The notes: a model not told the origin generated them from the sequence alone. A DNA stretch of 64,000 bases from Haematobia irritans (GCF_050003625.1 NC_134397.1:224812537-224876536), one strand, 5' to 3'. Counted from the stretch's first letter, positions 35,583 through 47,240 are shown. Made by a program: numbers and translations.

Positions 35583-35862
35583 AAAAATTTTCTATAGAAA
35601 ATGTCAAAATTTTATTTCTATAGGAAATTTTGACAAAATTTCATTTCTGTAGAAAATTTAGCCAACATTTTATTTCTATAGAAAATTTTGTAAAAATTTT
35701 ATTTCTGAAAATTTTGTCAAAATTCTATTTCTATAAAAAATTTTGACAAAAATTTGTTTCTATAGAAAATGTTGCCAAAAATTTTTTTCTATCGAAAATT
35801 TTGCCAAAACTTTATTTTTATAGAAAATTTTGCCAAAATTTTATTTTTATAGAAATTTTTTA
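35583..35862 (+). repeat. 29-bp tandem array
   Basis: About nine imperfect units with TTTCTATAGAAAATTTTG. The array leads into AAGAATTCTACCAAATAGTA, the usual trailing border. Confidence 0.85.
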
Positions 35863-36004
35863 AATTAAGAATTCTACCAAATAGTAAACAATCTACCATT
35901 TTTGGTAGAAGTCTACGAACTGTGGTAACCGTGATCCCCACTGCAAATATGGAAGAATTCTGTACAAGCCTTATTGCATTTCCAAATGTTGATTATTTTC
36001 AAAT
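35863..36004 (+). repeat. Array border plus flank, duplication copy 1
   Basis: It contains GAATTCTACCAAATAG, GGTAGAAGTCTACGAACTG, ACTGCAAATATGGAAGAATT and CTGTACAAGCCTTATTGC, and ends TTTTCAAAT where a new 29-bp array begins. It aligns with 36695-36846. Confidence 0.8.
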
Positions 36005-36690
36005 AGAAAATTTTATTTCTATAGAAAATTTTGCCAAAATTTTATTTCTATAAACAATTTTGTCAAAATTTTATTGCCATAGAAAATTTTGCCAAAATTT
36101 TATTGCTATAGAAAATTTTGCCAAAATTTTACTGCTATAGAAAATTTTGCCAAAATTTTATTTCTATAGAAAATGTTGTCAAAATTTTATTTTATTGGAA
36201 ACTTTTGCCAACATTTTATTTTTATAGAAAATTTTGTCAAAACTTTATTTCCGTAGAAATTTTTGTCCAAATTTTATTTTTGTCCAAAAACAAAAAAAAA
36301 ATCCAATGATTAAAGAACAAAACCAACAATAACAAAAGAAAACGAATTTTATTTCTAAAGAAAATTTTGTCAAAATTTTATTTCTGTAGAAAATTTTGTC
36401 AAAATTTTACTGCTATGGAAAATTTTGTCCAAATTTTATTTCTATAGAAAATGTTGTCAAAATTGTATTTTTATTATTATAGAAAATTTTGCCAAAATTT
36501 TATTTCTATAGAAAATTTTGTCAACATTTTATTTCTATAGAAAATCTTGTCAAAATTTTATTTCTATAGAAAATTTTGTCAAAATTTTATTTCTATCGAA
36601 AATGTTGTCAAAATTTTATTTCTATAGAAAATTTTATCAAAATGTTATTTCTATCGAAAATGTTGTCAAAATTGTATTTCTATTGAAATT
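36005..36690 (+). repeat. 29-bp tandem arrays split by an A-rich linker
   Basis: Two blocks (36005-36285 and 36345-36690) are separated by AACCAACAATAACAAAAGAA, the complement of the GTTATTGTTGGTT that borders the foldback elements at 16380 and 51150. Confidence 0.85.
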
Positions 36691-36694
36691 TTTA

Positions 36695-36846
36695 CATCAA
36701 GAATTCTACCAATCTACCAAATAGTAAACAATCTACCATTTTTTGTAGAATTCTACCAAATATGGTAACAGTGATCCACACTGCAAATATGGAAGAGTTC
36801 TGTACAAGCCTTCTTGTATTTCCAAATTTTGATTATTTTCAAATTG
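36695..36846 (+). repeat. Array border plus flank, duplication copy 2
   Basis: Matches 35863-36004 with small changes, then continues into single-copy DNA after TTTTCAAATT. Array and flank were copied together. Confidence 0.8.
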
Positions 36847-37559
36847 CATTGTCTTCCTCCAATCCCCTCGCATATACTCATCTCTAGAGGAAATTTATTT
36901 TTATTCTTTCGCCAAGGCTCATTGCAGACAAAAACATCATCAGGAGTCAGTCCGCCTAACCCCCAAAACATCCATACATTCAACCACATTTGTATTTTCA
37001 TACATTCATTGCATACTCACCCTTGGTTTGGTTTGGAGAGGCACATGTTGTGCTATAGTACTCCAGTCTCCAAACCACAAAACAATTCCCAAATGCACAA
37101 ATGACTTCGAATTTTATGAGCAGTTTTATGCCTAATTTTTATGCCGTGTTATTAGTGAAGCGTAAATCGGATGCTACATTGGATGAGAATGCATCTCGGA
37201 AGTACTTTTGTGGGGCATATCGGCCCCCACACACAAATGAAGATGCATTTGGTGGCATGAATGAGATTTGTGATCTTGTATTGCTTGAATTTAATTTTAA
37301 TTAATTTATCACCACTTTGGGGGTTTCAACTATGAAATCAATTTTATTTTTATTGGACTAACGCCTCATTGATTGCTGAAATAATGACATTGACTACCAG
37401 AAGCTACATAAAAGTGGAAGAAGAGAAAGTATGCTAAGCGTTATGGGTGATTTTCTTAGTCTGCTTTCTTTTAAAAATCGAAGAATATTGCAAATACCTT
37501 ATTAGGGTTCAATTTAGAGAAGCGAAGTAATTGGTTAAAAACTCTTTCGGCTTTTTAAA
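36847..37559. other. Single-copy-looking non-coding DNA
   Basis: Small open frames exist at 36814-37304, but none has a recognisable motif. GC content is slightly higher than around it. It may be ancestral sequence. Confidence 0.4.
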
Positions 37560-37781
37560 AACAAGTAAGGAAAGTCTAAAGTAGGGCGGGCATTTTAAAA
37601 CTTTCAAAGTTGTTGGGTTCTATGTATAAAATTTTATATTACTACAATTTTTTAGTCTTCTAAAAAAACTCTTGGTTTAAAATGTTAGTAAAAGAAATGT
37701 GGAAATATTTTAATTCTAAGCCATATTTATGCAATTTCGCAAAAGTGCATTTATGATTTATGGGCCGATAAATATGTATTA
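37560..37781 (+). mobile_element. DINE-1-like element, family 1, 5' fragment
   Basis: AACAAGTAAGGAAAGTCTAA opens a diverged 5' section with TAAAATGTTAGTAAAAGAAA and TTATGATTTATGGGCCGATA. A MITE cuts it at 37782. Confidence 0.6.
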
Positions 37782-37783
37782 TA

Positions 37784-38110
37784 CACAGAAAAAATTTCCG
37801 TAGTTAAACTAACGCAAAATTTAACTTATTTTTATCGTAAAAAATTATTTGTTAGTAGTTAAATTTTATTACTTTTTGCGAAAATTTTCACAGCCCAATG
37901 AAATTTTCGTTCTTTTACGTATGTCTCAAATATTTTATGAACTAAACGTGAGTATAAAGTTCTATGACCGTACACATAAGTTCAATAAGAACTAAAGCAA
38001 ATAAAAACTTTCGTACGATTCCCCAAAATAGTAAGAATGAACTACTGTATGGTTAAAATGGTCATGATTTGGCACCAATGATTTTCTTCTTATCTTTTAG
38101 TTAATATTTT
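37784..38110 (+). mobile_element. MITE (CACAGAAAAAATTTCCG end), right end lost
   Basis: It begins CACAGAAAAAATTTCCGTAG after TA. It includes TATGAACTAAACGTGAGTAT and GAATGAACTACTGTATGG, shared with fragments at 14790 and 33312. It ends at the T-run where the family-3 element at 38111 is inserted. Confidence 0.55.
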
Positions 38111-40028
38111 TATACCCTCCACCATAGGATGGGGGTATATTAACTTTGTCATTCCGTTTGTAACACGTCGAAATATTGGTCTAAGACCCCATAAAGTATA
38201 TATATTCTGGGTCGTGGTGAAATTCTGTGTCGATCTGAGCATGTCCGTCCGTCCGTCCGTCCGTCCGTCCGTCTGTTGAAATCACGCTAACTTCCGAACG
38301 AAACAAGCTATCGACTTGAAACTTGGCACAAGTAGTTGTTGTTGATGTAGGTCGGATGGTATTGCAAATGGACCATATCGGTCCACTTTTACATATAGCC
38401 TCCATATAAACGGACCCCCAAATTTGGCTTGCGATTGCTCTAAGAGAAGCAAATTTCATCCGATCCGGCTGAAATTTGGTTCACGGTGTTAGTATATGGT
38501 CTCTAACAACCATGCATAAATTGGTCCATATCGGTCCATTTTTACGTACAGCCTCCATATAAACGGACCCCCAAATTTGGCTTGCGATTGCTATAAGAGA
38601 AGCAACTTTCATCCGATTCGGCTGAAATTTGGTACATGGTGTTGGTATATGTTCTCTAATGACCATGCAAAAATTGGTCCATATCGGTCCAATTTTACGT
38701 ATAGCCCCCATATAAACGGACCCCCAAATTTGGCTTGCGATTGCTATAAGAGAAGCAAATTTCGTCCGATTCGGCTGAAATTTGGTACATGGTGTTGGTA
38801 TATGTTCTCTAATGACCATGCAAAAATTGGTCCACATCGACCCATAATTATATATAGCCCCCATATAAGCCGATACGCAGATTTGACCTCCGGAGCCTCT
38901 TACAGGAGCAAAATTCATCCGATCCGATTGAAATTTGGTACGTGGTGTTAATATATGGTCTCTAACAACCATGCAAGAATTGGTCCATATCGGTCTATAA
39001 TTATATATAGCCCCCATATAAATCGATCCCCAGATTTGTCCTCCGGAGCCTCTTGGAGGAGCAAAATTCATCCGATCCGGTTGAAATTTGGAACATCGTG
39101 TTAGAATGTGGTCTCTAACAAACACGCAAGAATTGGTCCATATCGGTCTATAATTATATATAGCCCCCATATAAATCGATCCCCAGATTTGTCCTCCGGA
39201 GCCTCTTGGAGGAGCAAAATTCATCCGATCCGGTTGAAATTTGGAACATCGTGTTAGAATGTGGTCTCTAACAAACACGCAAGAATTGGTCCATATCGGT
39301 CCATAATTATATATAGCCCCCATATAAACCGTTCCCCAGATTTGATCTCCGGAGCCTCTTGGAGGAGCAAAATTCATCCGATCCGGTTGAAATTTGCAAC
39401 GTGATGTTAGTATAAGGCCGCTAATAACCATGCCAAAATGGGTCCATATCGGCCTATAGTTATATATAGCCGATCCCCAATCACACAAAAATTGGTCCAT
39501 ATCGGTTCATAATCATGGTTGCCACTCAAGCCAATAAAAATTTACCAACATTTTATTTTTATAGAAAACATTGTCAAAATGTTATTTCTATAGAAAATTT
39601 TGAAAAAATTTTATTTCTATAGAAAATTTTGACAAAATTTTATTTCTATAGAAAATTTTGTCAGAATTTTATTTCTATAGAAAATTTTGTCAAAATTTTA
39701 TTTCTATAGAAAATTTTGTCAAAATTTTATTTCTATAGAATATTTTTTCCAAATTTTATTTCTATATAGAAAATTTTGTCAACATTTTACTTCTATAGAA
39801 AATGTTGTCAAAATTTTATTTCTGTAGAAACTTTAAAGTTAATTGTATACGTATTTAATCGGCCTTTTTTAGTTTAATATATACTACGTATGGACTATGT
39901 GGTATATATTACGGTGTTAGGAAGTTTTAAGATACCTTGCCATCGGCTTCAGTAGAAGTTTCTACGCAATCCATGGTGGAGGGTACATAAGGTTCGGCCT
40001 GGCCGAACCTACGGCCGTATATACTTGC
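38111..40028 (-). mobile_element. DINE-1-like element, family 3, complete
   Basis: The 3' hairpin reads ATACCCTCCACCATAGGATGGGGGTAT. A run of five or more CCGT repeats follows, then about eight units, the linker CATGGTTGCCACTCAAGCC, a 29-bp array (39540-39835) and the 5' stem TTCGGCCTGGCCGAA with GGCCGTATATACTTG. The 339-codon frame through the units (39500 to 38481) is repeat-driven: the opposite strand is open too. Confidence 0.7.
39540..39835 (+). repeat. 29-bp array inside the family-3 element
   Basis: About ten units, several identical, beginning after GTTGCCACTCAAGCCAATAA. The high unit identity suggests recent homogenisation. Confidence 0.85.
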
Positions 40029-40039
40029 TTTTATATATA

Positions 40040-40250
40040 ATAATCGATCAAGCGATGTCCGTCCTTAACTGCCGAACGAAACAAATAAACGACTTGAAAA
40101 TTGACACAAATAGTTGTTATATATGTAGATCGAGAGGTATTGTAAATTGACCACATATAAAGCGAACCCATATTTTACTTCCAAATCCTCTTGGAGCAGC
40201 AGATTTATTCGATCGATCCGGTTGAAATTTGGTACGCGACGTAACCATGT
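40040..40250 (-). mobile_element. DINE-1-like family 3 fragment
   Basis: It contains ACTGCCGAACGAAACAAATA, TTGACACAAATAGTTGTTAT and CCGGTTGAAATTTGGTAC, in the order of the family-3 subterminal block and first unit. It lacks the hairpin. Confidence 0.6.
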
Positions 40251-40374
40251 ACCACACAGTTGGTAGAATTCTACTAAAAATGGTAGATGTTTTACTGTTC
40301 GGTAGATTGGTAGAATTCTTGAAGTCTATGGTAGATTATGCAAAATATTTCTTTCCTACTAAGAGGTATTTCAA

Positions 40375-41005
40375 TTTTCTATAGAAATAAAGTTTTGAAA
40401 AAATTCTCTATAGAAATAAAATTTTGAGAAATAAAATTTTGAACATGTTCTATAAAAATAACATTTTGACAAAATTTTCTGTAGAAATAAAATTATGACA
40501 ACATTTTCTGTAGAAGTAAAAAGTTTGAAAAAAATTCTATCGAATTTTGTCAGAAAATTTTGTCAAAATTTTACGTCCATAGAAGCCATAGGGAGCCACC
40601 GTGGTGCGATGGTTAGCATGCCCGCCTTGCATACACAAGGTCGTGGGTTCGATTCCTGCTACGACCGAACACCAAAAAAAAGTTTTTCAGCGGTGGATTA
40701 TTATATACCTCAGTAATGCTGGCGACATTTCTGAGGATTTCAAAGCCTCTCTAAGTGGTTTCACTGCAATGTGGACTCGGCTATAAATAGGAGGTCCCTT
40801 GTCAGTGAGCTTAACATGAAATCGGGCAGCACTCAGTGATAAGAGAGAAGTTCACCAATGTGGTATCAAAATGGACTGAATAGTCTAAGTGAGCCTGATA
40901 CATCGGGCTGCCACCTAACCTAACCTACGTCCACAGAAAATTTTGTCAAAATTTTACGTCCATAGAAAATTTTGTCAAAATTTTATTTCTACCGAAATTC
41001 TTGTT
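40375..41005 (-). repeat. 29-bp array interrupted by a SINE
   Basis: Preceded by GTTGGTAGAATTCTACTAAA (the border seen elsewhere in reverse). The units are diverged, and the array resumes after the SINE at 40926 with ACGTCCACAGAAAATTTTG. Confidence 0.75.
40585..40925 (+). mobile_element. tRNA-derived SINE
   Basis: Complete head with perfect B-box GGTTCGATTCC, body with a ~15-bp deletion near ATGTGGACTCGG, and a short CCTAA tail. A 13-bp target duplication TACGTCCATAGAA/TACGTCCACAGAA (one mismatch) lies at 40572-40584 and 40926-40938, inside the 29-bp array. Confidence 0.85.
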
Positions 41006-41019
41006 TTTTATTAGAGGGT

Positions 41020-41182
41020 GTAATTTCGTGAACTGTAGTTAAGAAGTACAGTATGGCATTAAATTTTACTGGTTTTAACAATACTTTAGGGAAATTTCAA
41101 AATGTGTACCAAAATTTAGTTCAATTTTCGTTCAAGTTAGTTTATTCTTCCTATAAAACAGTTTACTTTTTTTTCGGTGTAG
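41020..41182 (-). mobile_element. MITE fragment (TTTTTTTTCGGTGTA end)
   Basis: It ends CTATAAAACAGTTTACTTTT and TTTTCGGTG, the complement of the start of the MITE at 33312. Also shares GGTTTTAACAATACTTTAGG with it. Confidence 0.6.
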
Positions 41183-41204
41183 GTATAGGAACATTCGACT
41201 TTGA

Positions 41205-41504
41205 TTAAATTCTACAATTTTCCGACCCATATTATAGTATATTATATATTAGCCCAATTCGGAAAAACATATATATGGGAGCTATACCTAGATATTAACC
41301 GATTTCAATCACATTTAGCATACTTTACAATACAACGAATTGTACTCCTTGTACAAAATTTCTAACAAATCAGGATAAAAGTGCATATCGAGCGATATGA
41401 AACGATTTTACATTTTTTTCCTGTTCTTTAAAAGAATTTCATATTTTGGAAGAAAAAATTGGAATTCAAAATTGTTAAAATGTCATTAGCGCTACATGAA
41501 TTTT
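41205..41504 (+). mobile_element. Family-1 fragment and MITE remnant
   Basis: ACATATATATGGGAGCTATA and AACCGATTTCAATCACATTT identify a decayed family-1 unit (41205-41405). The following ~100 bases match the 4333 MITE (AAATTGGAATTCAAAATTG). Confidence 0.5.
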
Positions 41505-44110
41505 GTCAAAAATTTAGTTCTATAGAAAATTTTGTCAAAATTTGATTTCCATAGAACATTTTTGTCAAACATTTATTTTTATAGAAAATTTTGTCAAAAT
41601 TTTATTCTATAGAAAATGTCGTAAAAAAATTTATATCTCTAGAAAATTATGTCAAAATTTTATTTCTATAGAAAATTTTGTCAAAATTTTATTTCTATTG
41701 AAAATTTTGTCAGAATTTTATTTCTATACAAATTTTGTCAAACTTTTATTTCTATAGAAAATTTTGTCAGCGGTTAATTTCTATAGAAAATTATGTCAAA
41801 ATTTTATTTCTATAGAAAATTTTGTCACATTTTTATTACTATAGAAAATTTTGTAAAAATTTTTATGTCTATAGAAAATTTAGTCAATTTTTTATTTCTA
41901 TAGAACATTTTTTCAAAATGTTATTTCATTAGATAATTTTGTCAGAATTTTATTTTTGTAGAAAATTTTGTAAAAGTTTTATTTCTATAGAAAATTTTGT
42001 GAAAATTGGATTTCTATAGAAAATTGTGTTAAAATTTTATATCTATAGAAAATTTTGTCAAAATTTTATTCCAATAGAAAATTTTGTCAAAATTCTGCCA
42101 AATTGTATATCTATAGAAAATATTGTCAAAATTTTATTTCTATATATAGTTTTGTCAATATTTAATTTTTATAGAAAATTTTGTCAAAATTTTATTTCTA
42201 TAGAAAATTTTGTCAAAATTTTATTTCTATAGAAAATTTTGTCGAAATTTTATTTCTATAGAAAATTTTATTTTTGTAGAAAATTTTGTAAAAGTTTTAT
42301 TTCTATAGAAAATTTGATTTCTATAGAAAATTGTGTTAAAATTTTATATCTATAGAAAATTGTGTTAAAATTTTATATCTATAGAAAATTTTGTCAAAAT
42401 TCTGCCAAATTGTATATCTATAGAAAATATTGTCAGAATTTTATTTCTATATATAGTTTTGTCAATATTTAATTTTTATAGAAAATTTTGTCAAAATTTT
42501 ATTTCTATAGAAAATTTTGTCAAAATTTTATTTCTATAGAAAATTTTGTCGAAATTTTATTTCTATAGAAAATTTAGTCAATTTTTAATTTCTATAGAAA
42601 ATTTTTTCAAAATGTTATTTTTATAGAAAATTTTTTCAAAATGTTATTTCTATAGAAAATTTTGTGAATATTTGATTTCTACAGAAAATTGTGTTAAAAT
42701 TTTATATCTGCAGAAAATTTTGTCAAAATTTTATTTGTATAGAAAATGTTGTCAAAATGTTATTTCTAAAGAAAATTTTGTTAAAATTTTATTCCAGTAG
42801 AAACTTTTGTCAAAATCTATTTCTATAGAAAATTTTTACAAAATTCTATATCTATAGAGAATGTTGTCTAAATTTTATATCTATATATAGTTTTGTCAAT
42901 ATTTAATTTTTATAGAAAATTTTGTCAAAATTTTATTTCTATAGAAAATATTGTCAAAATTTTATATCTATATATACCCAGCAAAAAAAGCGTAGCCAAA
43001 AAGTAATGAAAATGTTCTTTTTGGATCCGGAAGTGGCGCAAAATTGACGCAGAAGCGATGTCATAACATGGGCTTGTCATAGGACGGAAGTCCTCCATTT
43101 CAACAGCCGTTGCACTGAATTTGCATCACTTTTTTGAAACAAAAAAAGTTAACATTACCCATTAAAAATATCAAAAAAGCAAGTTATAAAAAATTGAATT
43201 AAAAGAACTTCTTGTGTAGTTAAAATAAAGAACATCATTGGGAGTACATCTTCTGGAAGTGCTTTTAAAGTTTTTCCTCTGGAAGAACTTCCAAATTTTT
43301 TGCTGGGTAATTTTGTAAATATTTTATTTTTATCTAATTATACAATTATTTTTCGAGCTTTATGGACAGATATAGATTAAGGAACATGGTTAATAGAGCC
43401 ATTTTATTTTTATAGAATATTTTGTCAAATTGTTTTCTATATAGACATTTTTTTCAAAGTTTTATTTCTATAGAAAATTTTGTGAAAATTTGGTTTCTAT
43501 AGAAAATTCTGTTAAAATTGTATATCTATAGAAAATTTTGTCCAAATTATATATCTATAAAAAATTTTGTCAAAATGTTATTTCTAAAGAAAATGTTGTC
43601 AAAATTGTAAATCTGTATAAAATTTTGTCTAAATTTTATATCTATATATAAGTTTTCAATATTTAATTTTTATAGAAAATTTTATCAAATTCGTTTTTAT
43701 ATATAGAAAATTCTGTAAAAATTTTATATCTATATATATATTTTTGTCAATATTTTATTTTTATAGATTATTTTGTCACATTTTTTTTTTTTCTATATAG
43801 AAAATTTGGTCTATAATATATTTTATAGAAAATTTTGTCAAAATTTTACTTCTATAGAAAGTTTTGTCATAATTTTATTTCTATAGAAAACTTGGTCAAA
43901 ATTTTTTTTCTAAAGGAGATTTTGTCAATATTTTATGTCTATAGAAAATGTTGTCAAAATTTTATATCTATATATAATGTTGTCAATATTTTATTTTTAT
44001 AGAAGATTTTGTCAAAATTTTTTTCTTTATAGAAAATTTTGTCCAAATTTTTTTCTATATAGAAAATTTTGTCAAAATTTTATGTCTATAGAAAATTTTA
44101 TCAAAATCGG
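41505..44110 (+). repeat. Large 29-bp array with higher-order repeats
   Basis: About 2.2 kb of array in two parts, interrupted by a MITE at 42977-43307. Between about 41985 and 42560 a block of about ten variant units (with TCTGCCAAATTGTATATC and TATATATAGTTTTGTCAATA) is repeated at a distance of about 307 bp, with a weaker third copy near 42840. It ends where a family-3 unit starts (AATCGGTTTATATGAGGGC). Confidence 0.85.
42977..43307. mobile_element. MITE, CCCAGCAAAAAA ends, TA duplication
   Basis: The perfect inverted ends CCCAGCAAAAAA/TTTTTTGCTGGG are flanked by TA (42975-42976, 43308-43309). 331 bp. The interior holds CATAACATGGGCTTGTCATA and GGACGGAAGTCCTCC and is less AT-rich than the array it interrupts. 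Tc1/mariner-type target preference. Confidence 0.8.
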
Positions 44111-44861
44111 TTTATATGAGGGCTATACCTAAAAGTGGTCCAATATGGCCCATTTGCAATACTATTCGACCAACTTCAATAAGAACTACTTGTGGCAAAT
44201 TTCTAGTCGATTGCATATTTCGTTCAGAATATACGGACGGACGGACATCGCTAGATCGACTCAAAATTCACCACGACCCAGAATATGGGGTTTGACACCA
44301 ATAATTCGATGTGTGACAAACGGAATGACAGAGTTAACCCTCTATCACTCATGAACTCCGATTTGTATGATTTTTTGTAATGGATATGATAACAAAAAAA
44401 AAATACAATACAAGTATTTCTTAATTTTCATTTATTTTTATTAAAATAAAAATAAATGGGTGTGTTGCCAAACATTATTTGCCAACAAAAACAAAAAAAA
44501 AACGTAAAAATTGTTCAAAAAGAACATTCTACAATAAAGCTCAAATACTTACCTCTCCAATTTATCAAGATTACGCACATAACACAAGCACAACAATTTT
44601 TTATTATTTTTTGAAGTCACAACAAACCGGCACTTTTTCGTAAATACCAATAGTCAATAAAGAAACGTCAATTTCCAGCAAATAGTGCCACCTAATTGTT
44701 TACAAGTTTATTAGCTCAGTATGTAAACCACGGGATACAGTGCGTGATTGAGCTAAAGAATTATTTAATTCTATTATTTAATTTTGAGGCATTCGAACGG
44801 TATGTTGCCTACAGTCTACACTATGATACAGAGGGTTAATATAATTATGGTGGAGGGTATG
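44105..44861 (+). mobile_element. DINE-1-like family 3, 3' part, split by a TTAA-type MITE
   Basis: It includes one unit, the GGACGGACGGACATCG block, AATTCACCACGACCCAGAAT and AACGGAATGACAGAGTTAA. The last part of the hairpin (ATTATGGTGGAGGGTAT) is found only after the insertion at 44836. Confidence 0.65.
44338..44835. mobile_element. piggyBac-like MITE, TTAA duplication
   Basis: TTAA at 44334-44337 and 44836-44839 flanks ends CCCTCTATCA and TGATACAGAGGG (10 matching positions with a 2-bp indel). Excision restores the family-3 text AGTTAATAT. 498 bp, non-coding; TTAA plus CCC...GGG ends are the piggyBac hallmarks. Confidence 0.8.
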
Positions 44862-45007
44862 CAAATGTGAATTTTCGTCTGAAATAGAGATAGAACCAAT
44901 GACCATTTTAATGGGAGACCATTGTAAAGCTGTGCACCTCAGTAATAGTTTAGCGCACATTCACGAAACGAATATCCCTACTCACGCACGAGATCTTTTG
45001 ATGCATA

Positions 45008-45503
45008 CACTCAAAAAAAGTGAACTCTCTATTTCACTAAAGCCATATTAACTTTATATTAGTTCATAGAATCATTATGTTTGGAAAAAGTTTATTTTAG
45101 TCAAATAATTTTTTGCGTATGTTAGTTAAATGAACTAAAAAACGGGAAAAGGTTATACACAAATAAAGCATAAAGATTTCCTAATTTCGTATTTCTTACA
45201 AAATAGTTCATTATTTCTTTAAATTTGTAAATTTTACCAAAAATGTGTCCATCGTGAACTTCGTATGTCACTAAAGATATTCTTGCAATTTTGAACTCCA
45301 AGATTTCTCTTAAAACTACAAAATTTTCTTTAACTACTGAAAAAATTTAGTTATGTTTAATAAATTTTCTTGAATTTGTCGGAAAATATTTACTTATTTT
45401 TGCCATATCGGAGTGATGCCAGCGCTTGTAATACCGTTTAGTTAAAATTTTCTAAAATTAATCGAAAGTTATCTTTCCTGGTGGGTTCACTGTTCTTTCA
45501 GTG
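45008..45503 (-). mobile_element. MITE, reverse copy of the 4333 family, TA duplication
   Basis: CACTCAAAAAAAGTGAACTC to GTTCTTTCAGTG, flanked by TA (45006-45007, 45504-45505). It parallels the reverse complement of 4333-4846 along its length (TTTTTTGCGTATGTTAGTTA; GTGATGCCAGCGCTTGTAAT). Confidence 0.75.
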
Positions 45504-45796
45504 TACAAATGTCAGGACTAACGAAAACTCTGACGACGCACATTCATTCTCGTGACTCTCGAAAAATATCCTGATTCACGTAAATTAGCCTTGCTTAAGA
45601 AAATTATCGCGACTCGCCATTGAGTAGTATCGCATCGTTTGAAATTAACTTTTTGAGAGTACGTATGTTAGATGCGAATAAGAGTTTAAAAAACGTTCAC
45701 CGACGAAATAATTTATTAAAAATATGGTCAATCCTAGAATTTTGTGTACTTGCATCTAGGAAGCAAATTTTAATTTTTCGCTTTTTCAGCTTTTTT

Positions 45797-47240
45797 ATCC
45801 TCTCCACCATAGGATGGGGGTATATTAACTTTGTCATTCCGTTTGTAACACATCGAAATATTGCTCTAAGACCCCATAAAGTATATATATTCTGGATCGT
45901 GGTGAAATTCTGAGTCGATCTGAGCATGTCCGTCCGACCGTCCGTCCGTCCATCCGTCTGTTGAAATAACGCTAACTTCCGAACGAAACAAGCTATCGAC
46001 TTGAAACTTGGCACAAGTAGTTGTTATTGATGTAGGTCGGATGGTATTACAAATGGGCCATATCGGTCCACTTTAAGTATAGCCCCCATATAAACGGACC
46101 CCCAAATTTGGCTTGCGATTGCTCTAAGAGAAGCAAATTTCATCCATATCGGTCCACTTTTACGTATAGCCCCCATATAAACGGACCCCCAAATTTGGCT
46201 TGCGATTGCTCTAAAAGAAGCAAATTTCATCCGATCTGGCTGAAATTTGGTACATGGTATTAGTATATGGTCTCTAACAACCATGCAAAAATTGGTCCTT
46301 ATCAGTCCACTTTTACGTATAGCCCCCATATAAACGGACCCCCAAATTTGGCTTGCGATTGCCCTAAGAGAAGGAAATTTCATCCGATCCGGCTGAAATT
46401 TGGTACATGGTGTTAATATATGGTCTCTAACAACCATGCAAAAATTGGTCCATAATTATATATAGCCCCCATATAAACCGATCCCCAGATTTGAACTCCG
46501 GAGCCTCTTAGAGGAGCAAAATTCATACGATCCGGTTTAAATTTGCAACGTGGTGTTAATATATGGCCGCTAATAACCATGCCAAAATTGGTCCATATCG
46601 GTCTATAGTTATATATAGCGGATCCCCCATCACACAAAAATTGGTCCATATTGGTTCATAATCATGCTTGCCACTCGAGCAAAAATAATCTAGCAAAATT
46701 TGTCGAAATTTTATTCCTATAGAAAATTTTGTCAAATTTTATTTCTATAGAAAATTTTGGCAAAATTTTATTTCTGCAGCAAATGTTGTCAAAATTTTAA
46801 TTCTATAGAGAATGTTGTCAAAATTTTAAATATTTTGAAAATTTAGTAAAAATTTTATTTCTATAGAAAATTTTGTCAAAATTTTATGTCTATAGAAAAT
46901 TTTGTTAAAATCGTATTTCTATAGAAAATTTTGTCCACATTTTACTTCTATAGAAAATGTTGTCGAAATTTTATTTTGTCAAAATTTTATTTCTATAGAA
47001 AATTTTGTCAAACTTAATTATATACGTATTTAATCGGCCATTTTAAGTTTAATATATATCACGTATGGACTACGTGGTATATATGACGGTATTAGGAAGT
47101 TTTAAGATCGGCAAAAGTTACCGCAACTCAAGTAAATCGATTGTGGATGAAAGTCTTCAGTAGAAATTTCTACGCAATCCATGGTGGAGGGTACATAATC
47201 TTCGGCCTGGCCGAACTTACGGCCGTATATACTTGTTTTT
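45797..47240 (-). mobile_element. DINE-1-like element, family 3, with mapped boundaries
   Basis: The damaged 3' hairpin (ATCCTCTCCACCATAGGATGGG) is followed by GGATCGTGGTGAAATT, the CCGTCC block, about five units, the GTTGCCACTCGAGC linker, a 29-bp array (46690-47010) and the 5' stem TTCGGCCTGGCCGAA with GGCCGTATATACTTG. Comparison with the empty site at 9157 places both edges in T-runs, as expected for Helentron-type insertion between two Ts. Confidence 0.75.
46690..47010 (+). repeat. 29-bp array inside the family-3 element
   Basis: About eleven variant units, following GAGCAAAAATAATCTAGC. Confidence 0.85.

Noticed and set aside
38240..38275. CCGT tandem run as an independent microsatellite
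   Set aside because: It is the conserved GGAC/GTCC block of the DINE 3' region that has expanded slightly in this copy.
38481..39500. 339-codon minus-strand open frame with a 50-residue repeat
   Set aside because: It follows the family-3 units exactly, equivalent frames appear in every array, and the opposite strand is open over part of it (38577-38951). It is a consequence of units of 147, 150 or 153 bp without stops.
41542..42232. Frames encoding repeated FISIENFVKILF or FYFYRKFCQNF peptides
   Set aside because: Translations of the 29-bp array in different frames; present at every array and not protein genes.
41505..42975. Regularly spaced short repeats resembling a CRISPR array
   Set aside because: There are no unique spacers: the whole 29-bp unit is the repeat. 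Surrounding DNA is eukaryotic transposon sequence with no cas genes.
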